From the NCBI RefSeq assembly GCF_000521505.1, contig NZ_CP003915.1, positions 2,728,001 through 2,792,000 of the forward strand: a DNA stretch of 64,000 nt, written 5' to 3'. The translations under genes and the position numbers were made by a program. Source of the stretch: Advenella mimigardefordensis DPN7. GTDB lineage: Bacteria; Pseudomonadota; Gammaproteobacteria; Burkholderiales; Burkholderiaceae_B. This document shows positions 17,232 through 26,262 of this stretch, piece after piece. How positions within the stretch are numbered: the first letter of the stretch is position 1; each line of letters opens with the position of its first letter. The notes under the pieces are model-generated. The model was given only the letters and a program-made list of their open reading frames with translations, had not been told where the DNA came from and made no database searches.

Positions 17232-18953
17232 TTAATTCTCCTTTTGAGCGGTGCTACCCGGCAATTGCCCAAGATACTGGCTCAGACAGCCGCATGCATA
17301 CTGCTGCCAGCGTGCACTGACGTGATGATCCGGCCTCACCACATACACCTCCCCGCCTTTTGCCGCGTAGCGCTGCCTCAATACATCGGTCGCAACCGGG
17401 TAGGCAATATGATCGGTGCGCTGTTCAACCGCAGGGCCTTCAGCACCAAGCACATGCAGGGTTACCGGCCGGCCAATGGCACGCAAGGCACTCACTTCCT
17501 GCCGGAGGGATTCGGGCACCACCTGCCCCCCCTCCCCGCCAGCCATATAGACCACCTGAAAACCCTCATCAAAATGGTCATACAGATAGCTGCCGTCACC
17601 CAGCTTCACACTCGGGAACACACTGCCGTTCTCAATCACGGCGGGCATACTGGCATTATCATCCTGCAGGCTGTTTAACGGCGACTCACGGTAAGCGTGC
17701 GCCCGCGAGGTTCGCCAATGGAACAAGGGTCGCACAAATTCATGTTTGAGCGACAAGGTCAGCGTGGCATCGCGCAGCAGGCGGAACCCCGCAGTAGGCG
17801 GCGCCATGAAACGGGTGCTTTTACCTGCCTCTCCGATAATTTCCCGGGCGGCACCGACCCTGTCTGCGCTATAGGTTTTTAGCAATGCCATATCAGCCTC
17901 ACCCTGAATAACGGCAGCCAGTTTCCAGCACAGGTCCATCGCGTCCTGAAACCCGGTATTGGCGCCGCGTACGCCGAAGATCGGGAGCAGATGCGCTGCA
18001 TCTCCCACAAACAGCACACGTTGATGCACATAATCGGGCAACGTGAGTGCGCGGGCTGAATAGACCGAGGCCCAGTCCATTTCCCAATGGTTATCCTGGT
18101 ATCCCATCATCTGCAATTGCGCATTGACCGCCGCCGCCAGATTCTCCGGTTTGAGCGCTTCTTCGGTGCTGACTTCGGCCCCCAGCTGATAATCAAAACG
18201 CCAGATATTGTCCGGCTCTTTATGCATCAGAATCGTATTGCCGGGATTCCAGTCAGGCGAAAAAAATGCCAGTCTTTCCGTGGGCAGATCCAGGTCAATC
18301 CGGATATCGACAATGACAAACCGGCCTTCGTAACTATCGCCTTCCAGCGCCAGTCCCATTTGCTGACGCACGGTGGAACGCGCCCCGTCTGCGGCCACCA
18401 GCCAGTGATTGCGACAGGTATATTCCCCATCTGGCGTATCCACGACCAGATCAACCCCTGATTCGTCCTGTTTAAAAGACGTAAGCCGGTTGCCCCAGCA
18501 CAGGCGAATCAGCGGCTGCGCCTGGGCGGCTTCAACCAGATAGGTTTCCAGCCAGTTCTGCTGCAAATTGTTCAGTGGCGCATAACGGTCATGTTCACTG
18601 ACCGGCGTTTCCATGCGAAAGACCCGCTCACCCTTGTAGTAGGAGTTGCCGCTGGTCCAGGGCAGCGCCTTGCCCATGATTCGCGGCGCGACGCCGGCAA
18701 AGTCCAGGATTTCCATTGACCGCCTGGTAAATACAATGGCGCGACTGCCCTCAGTCACCTGGCATTCTGCTATCAGTACGTTCGACGCGATGCCATAGCG
18801 CGCCATAATAAGCGCAGTCACCAGCCCGATGGGCCCGCCGCCCACAATGGTCACAGCCGCAGTGGTCGCCTGCTGCTCGCCGGGATAGTATGGCTCATGG
18901 ACGGTATAGGGGTGATACAGAGAGGCACGCGGCTGCCGCAAGGGCTGATGCAT
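17232..18953 (-). CDS. FAD-dependent aromatic monooxygenase (MhpA/PheA-like group)
   Basis: A 573-residue class A flavoprotein hydroxylase. The N-terminal dinucleotide fold VGGGPIGL, the central DG motif (VAADGARSTVRQ) and the GD motif (VGDAAHLLPIFGVRGANTG) are all present, with a C-terminal thioredoxin-like extension. Such enzymes use NAD(P)H and O2 to hydroxylate phenolic acids; relatives include 3-(3-hydroxyphenyl)propionate hydroxylase, but the substrate cannot be assigned. The ATG at 18953 is chosen for its AGGAG seven bases upstream; starts at 19043 and 19016 fall in or before the proposed promoter. It forms a unit with the DUF2783 gene and is probably controlled by the MarR protein. 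Confidence 0.88.
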   Translation of the reverse strand: MHQPLRQPRASLYHPYTVHEPYYPGEQQATTAAVTIVGGGPIGLVTALIMARYGIASNVLIAECQVTEGSRAIVFTRRSMEILDFAGVAPRIMGKALPWTSGNSYYKGERVFRMETPVSEHDRYAPLNNLQQNWLETYLVEAAQAQPLIRLCWGNRLTSFKQDESGVDLVVDTPDGEYTCRNHWLVAADGARSTVRQQMGLALEGDSYEGRFVIVDIRIDLDLPTERLAFFSPDWNPGNTILMHKEPDNIWRFDYQLGAEVSTEEALKPENLAAAVNAQLQMMGYQDNHWEMDWASVYSARALTLPDYVHQRVLFVGDAAHLLPIFGVRGANTGFQDAMDLCWKLAAVIQGEADMALLKTYSADRVGAAREIIGEAGKSTRFMAPPTAGFRLLRDATLTLSLKHEFVRPLFHWRTSRAHAYRESPLNSLQDDNASMPAVIENGSVFPSVKLGDGSYLYDHFDEGFQVVYMAGGEGGQVVPESLRQEVSALRAIGRPVTLHVLGAEGPAVEQRTDHIAYPVATDVLRQRYAAKGGEVYVVRPDHHVSARWQQYACGCLSQYLGQLPGSTAQKEN

Positions 18954-19014
18954 AAGAAGTCTCCTGAAGCTGTTATCCTGAATTCCCGCAAATGTTGCGG
19001 TATTTTTTTTAGTC

Positions 19015-19043
19015 ATTTTAATTGAAAAATCAACTAAATTCAA
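19015..19043 (-). promoter_or_regulatory. Promoter of the monooxygenase gene
   Basis: On the minus strand TTGAAT (19038-19043) and TAAAAT (19015-19020) are exactly 17 bp apart, matching sigma70 at four and five of six positions. A leader of about 55 nt would follow. Within the spacer lies a small palindrome, TTGAAAAATCAA (19022-19033). Confidence 0.6.
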
Positions 19044-19046
19044 GAA

Positions 19047-19060
19047 TACGGATATCCGTA
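19047..19060. promoter_or_regulatory. Candidate MarR operator, perfect 14-bp palindrome
   Basis: TACGGATATCCGTA is an exact palindrome, three bases upstream of the -35 box of the monooxygenase promoter and about 55 bases beyond the marR stop codon. MarR-family dimers bind palindromes of roughly this size near the promoters they control. Assignment to the adjacent regulator is inference. Confidence 0.6.
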
Positions 19061-19116
19061 ATTACCCGTGATACAGCGGCGTCTGACGCAGCGTAAACAC
19101 TGCACCAACACAGCCT

Positions 19117-19557
19117 CTATTGACTAAGATTCTGGTGGATTTTGCTGAACAGACCGAATAATGTCTGTTTTTCGCGGGGGGTGAGGGATTTGAGCGCCAC
19201 CTCGTTGCGCTGGACAATCAGGTCTACGATATCGGTGTAGACCAGTTGTCCGGCCTCTGTCAGAAACAGTTCAAATGCGCGCGCATCCCGACTGTCGCTG
19301 CGTTTTTCTATTATGCCTTTTCCAACCAGCGAGACCACTGCCCGGCTGGCCTGGCTCTTGTCCAGATTGGCCAGTCGGGCCAGCTGAATCACAGACAGCG
19401 TCCCATAATAACCCAGCACGGCGATCGTGCGCCCTTCTCCAGCATTCAGGGCAATGCGCTGGATGTCTGAATAATCGACGCGCCGATCAATCAGCTTGGC
19501 TAACTGATGCAGCTGATAGGTCAGCGTTTTCTCGAGTCGAAAAGCGTCTGAGTCCAT
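19117..19557 (-). CDS. MarR-family transcriptional regulator
   Basis: A 146-residue winged-helix regulator. The recognition region LGYYGTLSVIQLARLANLDKS-QASRAVVSLVGKGIIEKR and the following DARAFELFLTEAG wing (about residues 45-105) are typical of MarR. Such proteins usually repress catabolic or resistance genes until a phenolic ligand binds. A strong AGGAGG site sits five bases before the ATG. Unusually it starts 14 bases after the accD stop, so it may be transcribed from the trpBA-accD operon while acting on the monooxygenase promoter just downstream. Confidence 0.88.
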   Translation of the reverse strand: MDSDAFRLEKTLTYQLHQLAKLIDRRVDYSDIQRIALNAGEGRTIAVLGYYGTLSVIQLARLANLDKSQASRAVVSLVGKGIIEKRSDSRDARAFELFLTEAGQLVYTDIVDLIVQRNEVALKSLTPREKQTLFGLFSKIHQNLSQ

Positions 19558-19571
19558 CCGCGCCTCCTGTC

Positions 19572-20447
19572 TCAGACAGATACCGCTTCACTGGACTGGC
19601 GTGTCAGCAAAGCCATCAGGCGTGCCAGTTCCGTGCGCAGTTCGCGTCTGTCAATCACCATGTCCACCGCCCCTTTTTCCAGCAGGAACTCGGCCCGCTG
19701 AAAACCTTCGGGCAATTGCTCGCGCACGGTCTGCTCAATCACACGCGGACCGGCAAAACCAATCAGCGCCTTGGGTTCAGCAATGACGACATCGCCCATG
19801 AACGCAAAGCTTGCAGACACACCGCCCATGGTCGGGTCGGTGAGCACACTGATAAACGGCAGCCCTTCCTGGGATAAGCGCGTTAGCATGGCGTTGGTTT
19901 TTGCCATTTGCATAAGGGAGAACAGGCTTTCCTGCATACGGGCACCACCAGAGGCAGCGACGCAGATGAAAGGCGTCTTGTTCTGGATGGCCGCACGCAC
20001 GCCACGCACGAAACGCTCCCCTACGACCGAGCCCATGGAGCCGCCCATGAAGTCGAATTCAAAGCAGGCGAGCACAACGGGAACGGTACAGATGCTGCCA
20101 CTCATGACGACCAGCGCATCCGATTCGCCTGACTTTTGCGTGGCTTCAGCCAGCCGTTCAGGGTACTTGCGACTGTCCTTGAATTTGAGGGGATCGGTGG
20201 AGCGGATACCATCGCCGATTTCCACGCGACCGTCCGTATCCAGCAGTGCGTCGATCCGCGCACGGGCGTTCAAACGCATATGGTGGCCACATTTGGGACA
20301 CACATTAACGGTTTCCACCAGGTCGTCGTTATACAGCACCGACTCGCAGGACGGGCATTTGACCCACAGGCCTTCGGGCACACGTCGTCCCTGCTGCTCT
20401 GTTTTTTTATTAATGCGTGGTGGAAGAATCTTGTCTAACCAGCTCAT
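19572..20447 (-). CDS. accD: Acetyl-CoA carboxylase, carboxyltransferase subunit beta
   Basis: AccD with AccA transfers carboxyl from biotin to acetyl-CoA, making malonyl-CoA for the fab enzymes encoded at the left of the window. The 291-residue protein begins [12 protein letters not shown], has the zinc ribbon CPSCES...CPKCGHH (about residues 33-58) and the crotonase-like [12 protein letters not shown] region. The ATG at 20447 follows AAGGA by six bases; a TTG two codons earlier is rejected. It follows trpA by about 20 bases, the conserved trpBA-accD order. Confidence 0.97.
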   Translation of the reverse strand: MSWLDKILPPRINKKTEQQGRRVPEGLWVKCPSCESVLYNDDLVETVNVCPKCGHHMRLNARARIDALLDTDGRVEIGDGIRSTDPLKFKDSRKYPERLAEATQKSGESDALVVMSGSICTVPVVLACFEFDFMGGSMGSVVGERFVRGVRAAIQNKTPFICVAASGGARMQESLFSLMQMAKTNAMLTRLSQEGLPFISVLTDPTMGGVSASFAFMGDVVIAEPKALIGFAGPRVIEQTVREQLPEGFQRAEFLLEKGAVDMVIDRRELRTELARLMALLTRQSSEAVSV

Positions 20448-20470
20448 TGTCAATCCTTATTTCTGAATGC

Positions 20471-21301
20471 TTATTTTCTGTTCTGATCCAGCGCATGCCG
20501 GATCTTGCGCAACCAGTCTCCGGCAGCCGTTATTGCTACGTCGGACGGGTTCGCCGATGGTTGTTGGGTGATCGCCTCTGTCATGGTTTCGATCAGGCGA
20601 CTGCCGATGACGACGGCGTCGGCCACACCGGCAACGTCTACTGCGCTGGCCGCATCGCGAATACCGAAGCCGACACCGACCGGAATGGATACATTTTTCT
20701 TGATACTGGCAACTCTTTCGCGCACCTCACCAATATCAATGGCTGACGATCCGGTAATGCCTTTGAGGGACACATAATACAGGTATCCTTCAGCCCGCTG
20801 CGCCACTGCCTGGATTCGGGCCTCGGTTGAGGTGGGCGACAGCAGGAATATGGGCGAAATCCCCTGGGTACGCAGATCGCCGGCAAAATCATCATATTCT
20901 TCCGGCGGACAATCTACAATCAATATTCCGTCTACGCCCGCGATACCCGCCTGGACTGCAAATTGCTGCTGCCCCATGGCTTCGATCGAATTGGCATAAC
21001 CCATCAATACAACGGGCGTGCTTTGGTCCATTTTACGAAACACGGCGACCATGTCCAGCACGCCACGCAAATTCACCCCATGGGCAATGGCACGCTCGGT
21101 TGCCTGCTGAATCACCGGGCCGTCGGCCATGGGGTCGGAGAACGGCACACCCAGCTCGATAATATCGGCCCCTGCCCTGACCAGGGCGTGCATGAGCGGC
21201 ACGGTGGTGGCCGGGTCCGGATCGCCGGCGGCAATATACGGTATCAGGGCGGTACGCCGCCCCAGCCTTGCAAATGTTTTATTGATCCGCTGCTGGCTCA
21301 T
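20471..21301 (-). CDS. trpA: Tryptophan synthase alpha chain
   Basis: TrpA splits indole-3-glycerol phosphate to indole and glyceraldehyde 3-phosphate and passes indole to TrpB. The 276-residue TIM barrel has the catalytic Glu49 and Asp60 in [13 protein letters not shown], and the phosphate-binding GFGI and VIGS segments. AAGGA precedes the ATG. It lies nine bases after trpB in the same direction. Confidence 0.98.
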   Translation of the reverse strand: MSQQRINKTFARLGRRTALIPYIAAGDPDPATTVPLMHALVRAGADIIELGVPFSDPMADGPVIQQATERAIAHGVNLRGVLDMVAVFRKMDQSTPVVLMGYANSIEAMGQQQFAVQAGIAGVDGILIVDCPPEEYDDFAGDLRTQGISPIFLLSPTSTEARIQAVAQRAEGYLYYVSLKGITGSSAIDIGEVRERVASIKKNVSIPVGVGFGIRDAASAVDVAGVADAVVIGSRLIETMTEAITQQPSANPSDVAITAAGDWLRKIRHALDQNRK

Positions 21302-21310
21302 TGCTGTTCC

Positions 21311-22510
21311 TTACAACGCGATGCCGGTATATTCGGCAACCGTATGCATATCCTTGTCACCGCGACCGGACAGGCACACCAGCAAAATGGATTCGCGTGA
21401 CAAGGTAGGCGCCAGCGTGGCGGCATAGGCCAGCGCATGTGCGGACTCCAGCGCCGGCATAATACCTTCCAGACGGCAGCACTGGCCAAACGCCTCCAGC
21501 GCCGTATTATCGTCTACCGCCACATAGGTGGCGCGTTTACTGTCATGCAGCCAGGCATGTTCAGGGCCGACACCGGGATAGTCCAGCCCCGCCGATACGG
21601 AATGGGTTTCCTGGATCTGCCCATTACGGCTCTGCAACACATAAGTGCGATTGCCATGCAAGACACCCACCTGGCCACCGCTGATGGACGCCGCGTGACG
21701 AGGCGTATCCAGTCCTTCACCGGCGGCTTCTACGCCGATCAGTCTGACTTTGGTATGCGATAAATAGGGATAGAAAATGCCCATTGCATTGGAGCCACCA
21801 CCCACACAGGCGATAACCGCATCGGGCTGGCGTCCGGCACAAGCCGGCATTTGCTCTATGCACTCCTGGCCAATGATTTGCTGAAAATCGCGCACCATGG
21901 CCGGATAGGGATGAGGGCCGGCGACCGTGCCGATAATGTAATAGGTGTCGTCAATGTGGGTGACCCAGTCACGCATGGCTTCGTTCAGGGCGTCCTTGAG
22001 GGTGCGCGAACCGGATTCCACCGGCACCACCGCTGCCCCAAGCAGCTTCATGCGATAAACGTTGGAGGCCTGGCGACGCACGTCTTCGGCACCCATATAG
22101 ATCACGCATTCCATGCCATAGCGCGCAGCCACCGTCGCCGTTGCCACACCGTGCTGACCCGCTCCGGTTTCGGCAATAATGCGCTTCTTGCCCATTTTGC
22201 GTGCCAGCAGAATCTGGCCGATGCAATTGTTGATCTTGTGCGCACCGGTGTGATTCAGGTCTTCGCGCTTGAACCAGATTTGCGCGCCGCCCAGTTGCTC
22301 GGACCAGCGGCGGGCGTGATAAACCGGGCTGGGACGCCCCACAAAATGCGCCAGTTCGTAGCGGTACTCGGCGACGAAATCCGGATCTTCCTTGTACTTC
22401 TCATAGGCTTCATTCAGTTCCGAAACAGCGTGCATCAGCGTTTCGGCGACAAAAATGCCACCGTAACGGCCGAAATGGCCCCTGTTGTCGGGAAAGGAAT
22501 AAGCAGTCAA
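21311..22510 (-). CDS. trpB: Tryptophan synthase beta chain
   Basis: TrpB joins indole and serine to make tryptophan with pyridoxal phosphate. The 399-residue protein has the PLP lysine Lys92 (HTGAHKINN) and the phosphate-binding GGGSNAMG. The start is TTG at 22510, supported by AGGAG five bases upstream and by the normal TrpB start. No trpF or truA is seen just upstream; relA is the next gene, so the operon may start here. Confidence 0.97.
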   Translation of the reverse strand: MTAYSFPDNRGHFGRYGGIFVAETLMHAVSELNEAYEKYKEDPDFVAEYRYELAHFVGRPSPVYHARRWSEQLGGAQIWFKREDLNHTGAHKINNCIGQILLARKMGKKRIIAETGAGQHGVATATVAARYGMECVIYMGAEDVRRQASNVYRMKLLGAAVVPVESGSRTLKDALNEAMRDWVTHIDDTYYIIGTVAGPHPYPAMVRDFQQIIGQECIEQMPACAGRQPDAVIACVGGGSNAMGIFYPYLSHTKVRLIGVEAAGEGLDTPRHAASISGGQVGVLHGNRTYVLQSRNGQIQETHSVSAGLDYPGVGPEHAWLHDSKRATYVAVDDNTALEAFGQCCRLEGIMPALESAHALAYAATLAPTLSRESILLVCLSGRGDKDMHTVAEYTGIAL

Positions 22511-22563
22511 ATTGGCTCCTGGCGTGGGGTTCAGACGAGCAGTAAAGGGCTATTTTACATGTT

Positions 22564-24894
22564 TTAACAACGCACAGCGCTGATAATTCCGGGGATATCC
22601 AATATGGCGTTCATGGCCTTTCGCAGCTGTTCTCCGTCCCGCACCTCAACGGTAAAATGCAGATGCGCAATCGACGCCTTGCTCTGGGTGTTGACTCCCA
22701 CCACATTCAGTTTCATGCGGGAAAACAATTCAGTCAAATCCCTGAGCAAACCATTGCGATCCTGCGAATGGATAGCGATATTGACCGGATAGACCGTCTC
22801 TCCCGTATCCCCCCAGGCCACATCGATCACCCGCTCGGGGCTTTTGGTTTTCATGACCGCAAACGAGGGGCAATCACTGCGGTGGATGGACACCCCCCGC
22901 CCCCGCGTGACAAAGCCGCAGATCGGATCCGGCGGTGCCGGATGACAGCAGCGGGCCAGCTGCGTGAGCAGCGAATCGACCCCCACCACCAGCACGCCGC
23001 TTTTGCCCGTCTTGACCGCGCTCTGCGCTCCCGATTCGCGCGCCACAATCGTATCGTGCGCTGTACCCGCATCGGGATCAGGTTCCTGAAAGGCCGTCGC
23101 AATCTGGCGCAGACTGAACTCGTCCTTGGCGACCGCCACGTACAGATCGTCGCTGTTGGCAAAGCCCAGACGCTCAGCCAGCTGTTCAAGGTTGACAGCG
23201 GTTTTACCCAGCCGGGCCAGCTCTTTCTCCACCAGATCCTGACCAGCAGTGATGCGCTTTTGCAGCTCGATGGCATTGAACCACAAGCGTACCTTGGCAC
23301 GCGCCCGCGGACTGGCCAGATAACCCAGCTGGGTATTGATCCAGTCTCGTGACGGCCCACCAGACTTGGCAGCGATGATTTCTACCGTCTGTCCGTTGAG
23401 CAGCTTGGTATTGAGCGCCACCATCTGTCCGTCTACCCGGGCACCGCGGCAACGATGCCCCAGATCGGTATGAAGATGATAGGCAAAATCCACCGGCGTG
23501 GCGCCTTCAGGCAATTCAATCACGCGCGCCTGCGGGGTCAGTACATAAATGCGTTCTGCCGCTTTTTTTTGATTGCGCTCGTGACCGGGCGGCCCCGCTT
23601 TGGGCTCTGCAGTCGAAGGCTCTGAGGCATGAGCAGGCGGCTGTACCGCCGCCGGGGTTGGCGGTGCGCTGTCCGGTGAATCGCCGGCCGGCAGGCCTAC
23701 TTCCTTGCGCCACGCCAGCAGCTGACGCATCCAGGACACCTGGCGGTCGTACATGGACACGGCAGCCACCTCGCCACCCCTGGCGCCCGCTTCCTTGTAT
23801 CGCCAGTGCGCTGCCATCCCATACTCGGCAAATTCGTGCATCTTGCGGGTACGAATCTGCGCTTCGAACGTATGGCCATCAGCGGTTTTCAGCACAGTAT
23901 GCAGTGACCGATAGCCGTTCGGTTTGGGCCGGGCAATGTAATCATCAAATTCGTTCATGACCGGCGTCCAGCGCGCCTGCAATAGCGACAGCGTGGCATA
24001 GCAGTCGCGCTCATTGGCGACAATGATGCGGATCGCCAGCAAGTCATACAGCTGGTCAAACGTCAGGCGCTTGTTGCGCATTTTGTTATAGATGCTGTAG
24101 ATATGCTTGGCCCGGCCCGATACGTCGGCTTCGATCCCCATATCGGCCAGCGATCCGGCAATATCGTCGGTCAGGGACTGGATGCGCGCCTCGCGTTCGA
24201 TACGCTTGCCTTCGAGCTTGCGGGCGATATCCTTATAAATATCGGGCGACAGAAATCGGAAAGACAGGTCTTCCATTTCCCACTTGATTTGCCAGATACC
24301 CAGCCGGTTGGCCAGAGAGGCGTAAACATCCCGCGTTTCTTCGGCAAGCTCTATCGGGCACGGAAGCTTGGTTTCAGCATACCAGCGCAGGGTTTGCAGG
24401 CGCGACGCCAGACGAATCAGCACAATACGAAGATCGCTGGCCATCGCCAGCAGCATCTTGCGCAGCATTTCCCGCTGACCGGACGATTCATTATGGCCCT
24501 GCGACGAGGCATTACGCGCGATCGCGCCGATCCGCAAGAGCGCCCGGGAGCCATTGATCAGGCTGAACGTTTCCAGTCCAAAAAGCGCGATCAGCTCATT
24601 TTTCTGATCCCGTGCCGATTCCTCTTCCAGATCAATGGGAATGGCCAGCACCAGTGCCGCAACCAGTGTGGGAGCATCCAGCTGCAACAAGGCAAGAATT
24701 TGCAACATGCCTTTGGCATGATGGATAGACGGCTCGCCGGTGGCGATCGTTGCACCCTGCAAAATCGGGTCACACCAGGCCACCGCCCGCTGCACCATAT
24801 CGCAGCCGGCATCGTCCAGACCAGCACATACGGCACTCATCCATGCATCGTCCTGGAAGGAATCAGGTATGAACTCTGGTTCTGTTGTTTTCAT
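22564..24894 (-). CDS. relA: GTP pyrophosphokinase RelA, monofunctional (p)ppGpp synthetase
   Basis: RelA makes (p)ppGpp on stalled ribosomes during amino-acid starvation. The 776-residue protein has an N-terminal pseudo-hydrolase domain in which the HDxxED motif is lost (the region reads AIPIDLEEES near residue 88), a synthetase domain with EFDD at 315-318, then TGS and ACT domains. The ExDD signature marks monofunctional RelA, as against RxKD in bifunctional SpoT/Rel. A low-complexity Pro/Ala insert (about 410-450) lies before the TGS domain. The ATG at 24894 lacks a strong ribosome binding site; an upstream start at 24990 is less family-like. Confidence 0.95.
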   Translation of the reverse strand: MKTTEPEFIPDSFQDDAWMSAVCAGLDDAGCDMVQRAVAWCDPILQGATIATGEPSIHHAKGMLQILALLQLDAPTLVAALVLAIPIDLEEESARDQKNELIALFGLETFSLINGSRALLRIGAIARNASSQGHNESSGQREMLRKMLLAMASDLRIVLIRLASRLQTLRWYAETKLPCPIELAEETRDVYASLANRLGIWQIKWEMEDLSFRFLSPDIYKDIARKLEGKRIEREARIQSLTDDIAGSLADMGIEADVSGRAKHIYSIYNKMRNKRLTFDQLYDLLAIRIIVANERDCYATLSLLQARWTPVMNEFDDYIARPKPNGYRSLHTVLKTADGHTFEAQIRTRKMHEFAEYGMAAHWRYKEAGARGGEVAAVSMYDRQVSWMRQLLAWRKEVGLPAGDSPDSAPPTPAAVQPPAHASEPSTAEPKAGPPGHERNQKKAAERIYVLTPQARVIELPEGATPVDFAYHLHTDLGHRCRGARVDGQMVALNTKLLNGQTVEIIAAKSGGPSRDWINTQLGYLASPRARAKVRLWFNAIELQKRITAGQDLVEKELARLGKTAVNLEQLAERLGFANSDDLYVAVAKDEFSLRQIATAFQEPDPDAGTAHDTIVARESGAQSAVKTGKSGVLVVGVDSLLTQLARCCHPAPPDPICGFVTRGRGVSIHRSDCPSFAVMKTKSPERVIDVAWGDTGETVYPVNIAIHSQDRNGLLRDLTELFSRMKLNVVGVNTQSKASIAHLHFTVEVRDGEQLRKAMNAILDIPGIISAVRC

Positions 24895-25130
24895 AAGCAG
24901 GCATGGCGGATATAGTGGAGAGATTGTTAAAAGCGGCAACAGCCTGTCTTCCCGTGAAGGTCGGCCACCATGGTCGTACCAGGCGGACAAACAATCGGGC
25001 GAACAACGGCCAGGTTGCGCAAATGGGTATTTTAACGCTGCTGGCCAAAAAAGGAGCGGGCTTGCGTGATTTGTTTATCCGGTAGACAATTTAATGAGCA
25101 CAGCGACACTCCTGAAGACACACATAAACT

Positions 25131-25640
25131 ATGTCAAATGAAATTACCGGTAAAACCCTGCTGATTGTGTGGCACTCCCGAACCGGCGCCGCCGAAGCCG
25201 CCGCCATGCAGGCATATGAAGCAGCGCTGGCTATTGGCAGGGAGCTGGATGACCCCGGCGATGTCTGCATCAGGCGTGCCTGCGAGGTAACGCCCGACGA
25301 TATGCTTGCAGCGAGTGCCTATCTGTTTTGTGCGCCGGAAAATCTGGCCTCGCTCAGCGGCCAGATGAAAGAATGCTTTGACCGCCTGTATTACCCGGTG
25401 CTGCACCGCATAGAAGGTCGTCATTTCAGCGCGATTATTACTGCCGGCAGTGATGGCGAAGGTGCACTGCGCCAGTTGCGGCGCATTTGCAGCGGCTGGC
25501 GCCTTAATGAGCGGGTACCGGCCATTATCCTGAATATGCGCAGTGATACCGAAGCGGCCATTCTCGCGCCCAAAACGCTCAGCGAAGCACAGCGCCAGCA
25601 GGCAGGAGAAATCGGGGCCACCCTGTTCGCATTGCTGTAA
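25131..25640 (+). CDS. Flavodoxin-fold NAD(P)H-dependent oxidoreductase-like protein
   Basis: A 169-residue protein beginning with a flavodoxin-like strand and phosphate loop (LLIVWHSRTGAAEAAA), an FMN-binding pattern. The middle segment FCAPENLASLSGQMKECFDR resembles the aromatic-stacking loop of flavodoxins and FMN reductases, and TAGSDGEGALRQL follows. The electron donor and partner are unknown. It is divergent from relA and convergent with ridA, so it seems to be a single-gene unit. Confidence 0.7.
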   Translation: MSNEITGKTLLIVWHSRTGAAEAAAMQAYEAALAIGRELDDPGDVCIRRACEVTPDDMLAASAYLFCAPENLASLSGQMKECFDRLYYPVLHRIEGRHFSAIITAGSDGEGALRQLRRICSGWRLNERVPAIILNMRSDTEAAILAPKTLSEAQRQQAGEIGATLFALL

Positions 25641-25691
25641 GGCGATGCCGGACGATGCCGGACGGTACAAATGAGTGGCCGAAAATGAAAG

Positions 25692-25730
25692 GAAAAAATA
25701 AAACACCCGCCACAATTTCGGTGACGGGTG
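25692..25730 (-). terminator. Terminator after ridA
   Basis: CACCCG (25704-25709) pairs with CGGGTG (25725-25730), and CAC (25711-25713) with GTG (25721-25723), with a single mismatch between. The A-rich run at 25692-25703 becomes a T-run on the minus strand, so it terminates transcripts from ridA. Confidence 0.75.
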
Positions 25731-25747
25731 ATGGGTGTAAGCGCGGC

Positions 25748-25783
25748 CTTTAACGGCGACTTTAGCGGCAACTTTAACAGCGA
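25748..25783. repeat. Three 12-bp tandem repeats downstream of ridA
   Basis: CTTTAACGGCGA, CTTTAGCGGCAA and CTTTAACAGCGA lie head to tail in the ridA 3' region, before the terminator. Read in one frame on the minus strand they would encode a V-A-x-K repeat, but there is no start or downstream frame that supports a gene. It is probably slippage. Confidence 0.8.
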
Positions 25784-25825
25784 CTAATGCCACAAAGGCA
25801 ACAAAAGACCAAACAGACTCCGGTC

Positions 25826-26176
25826 TTACAGCGCTGCTGTAGCGACAATTTCCACTTTATAGTCAGGGTTGGCCAGGCGAGCTTCGATCGTCGCGCGCGG
25901 CGGGGCGTTGTCTTTTGAAACCCACTCGTCCCAGGCCTTGTTCATTTGATCGAACTCTTTCATGTTCGCAACGAAAATCTGCACCATCAGCAAACGTTCC
26001 TTGCTGGTGCCTGCTTCTTTGAGCAGTGCATCGATGGTGGTGAGCACCTGTTTGGTCTGGCCTTCCATATCGAGCGTGGCATCATCGGGCACCTGGCCGG
26101 CAAGGTAAGCTACGCCGTTGAATACGGCCATATCGGAAAGGCGGCTGCCCACGTTAGTACGCTTGATATCACTCAT
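25826..26176 (-). CDS. ridA: RidA/YjgF-family enamine/imine deaminase
   Basis: RidA proteins hydrolyse reactive enamine and imine intermediates released by PLP enzymes. The 116-residue protein has the trimer-fold core and the conserved C-terminal region PPRATIEARLANPDYKVEI, which provides the active-site Arg. It differs from archetypal RidA in the N-terminal half and belongs to a subfamily of unknown substrate. The ATG at 26176 has AGGAG six bases before it. It lies downstream of pncB in the same direction with an 86-bp gap. Confidence 0.85.
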   Translation of the reverse strand: MSDIKRTNVGSRLSDMAVFNGVAYLAGQVPDDATLDMEGQTKQVLTTIDALLKEAGTSKERLLMVQIFVANMKEFDQMNKAWDEWVSKDNAPPRATIEARLANPDYKVEIVATAAL

Positions 26177-26262
26177 GACTGACTCCTGTTTGAACATGAT
26201 GGAAAGCCAGCATTATCACACAGCCAACGACATTACTGTACAAACAGAATGTCGTTTTTCAA

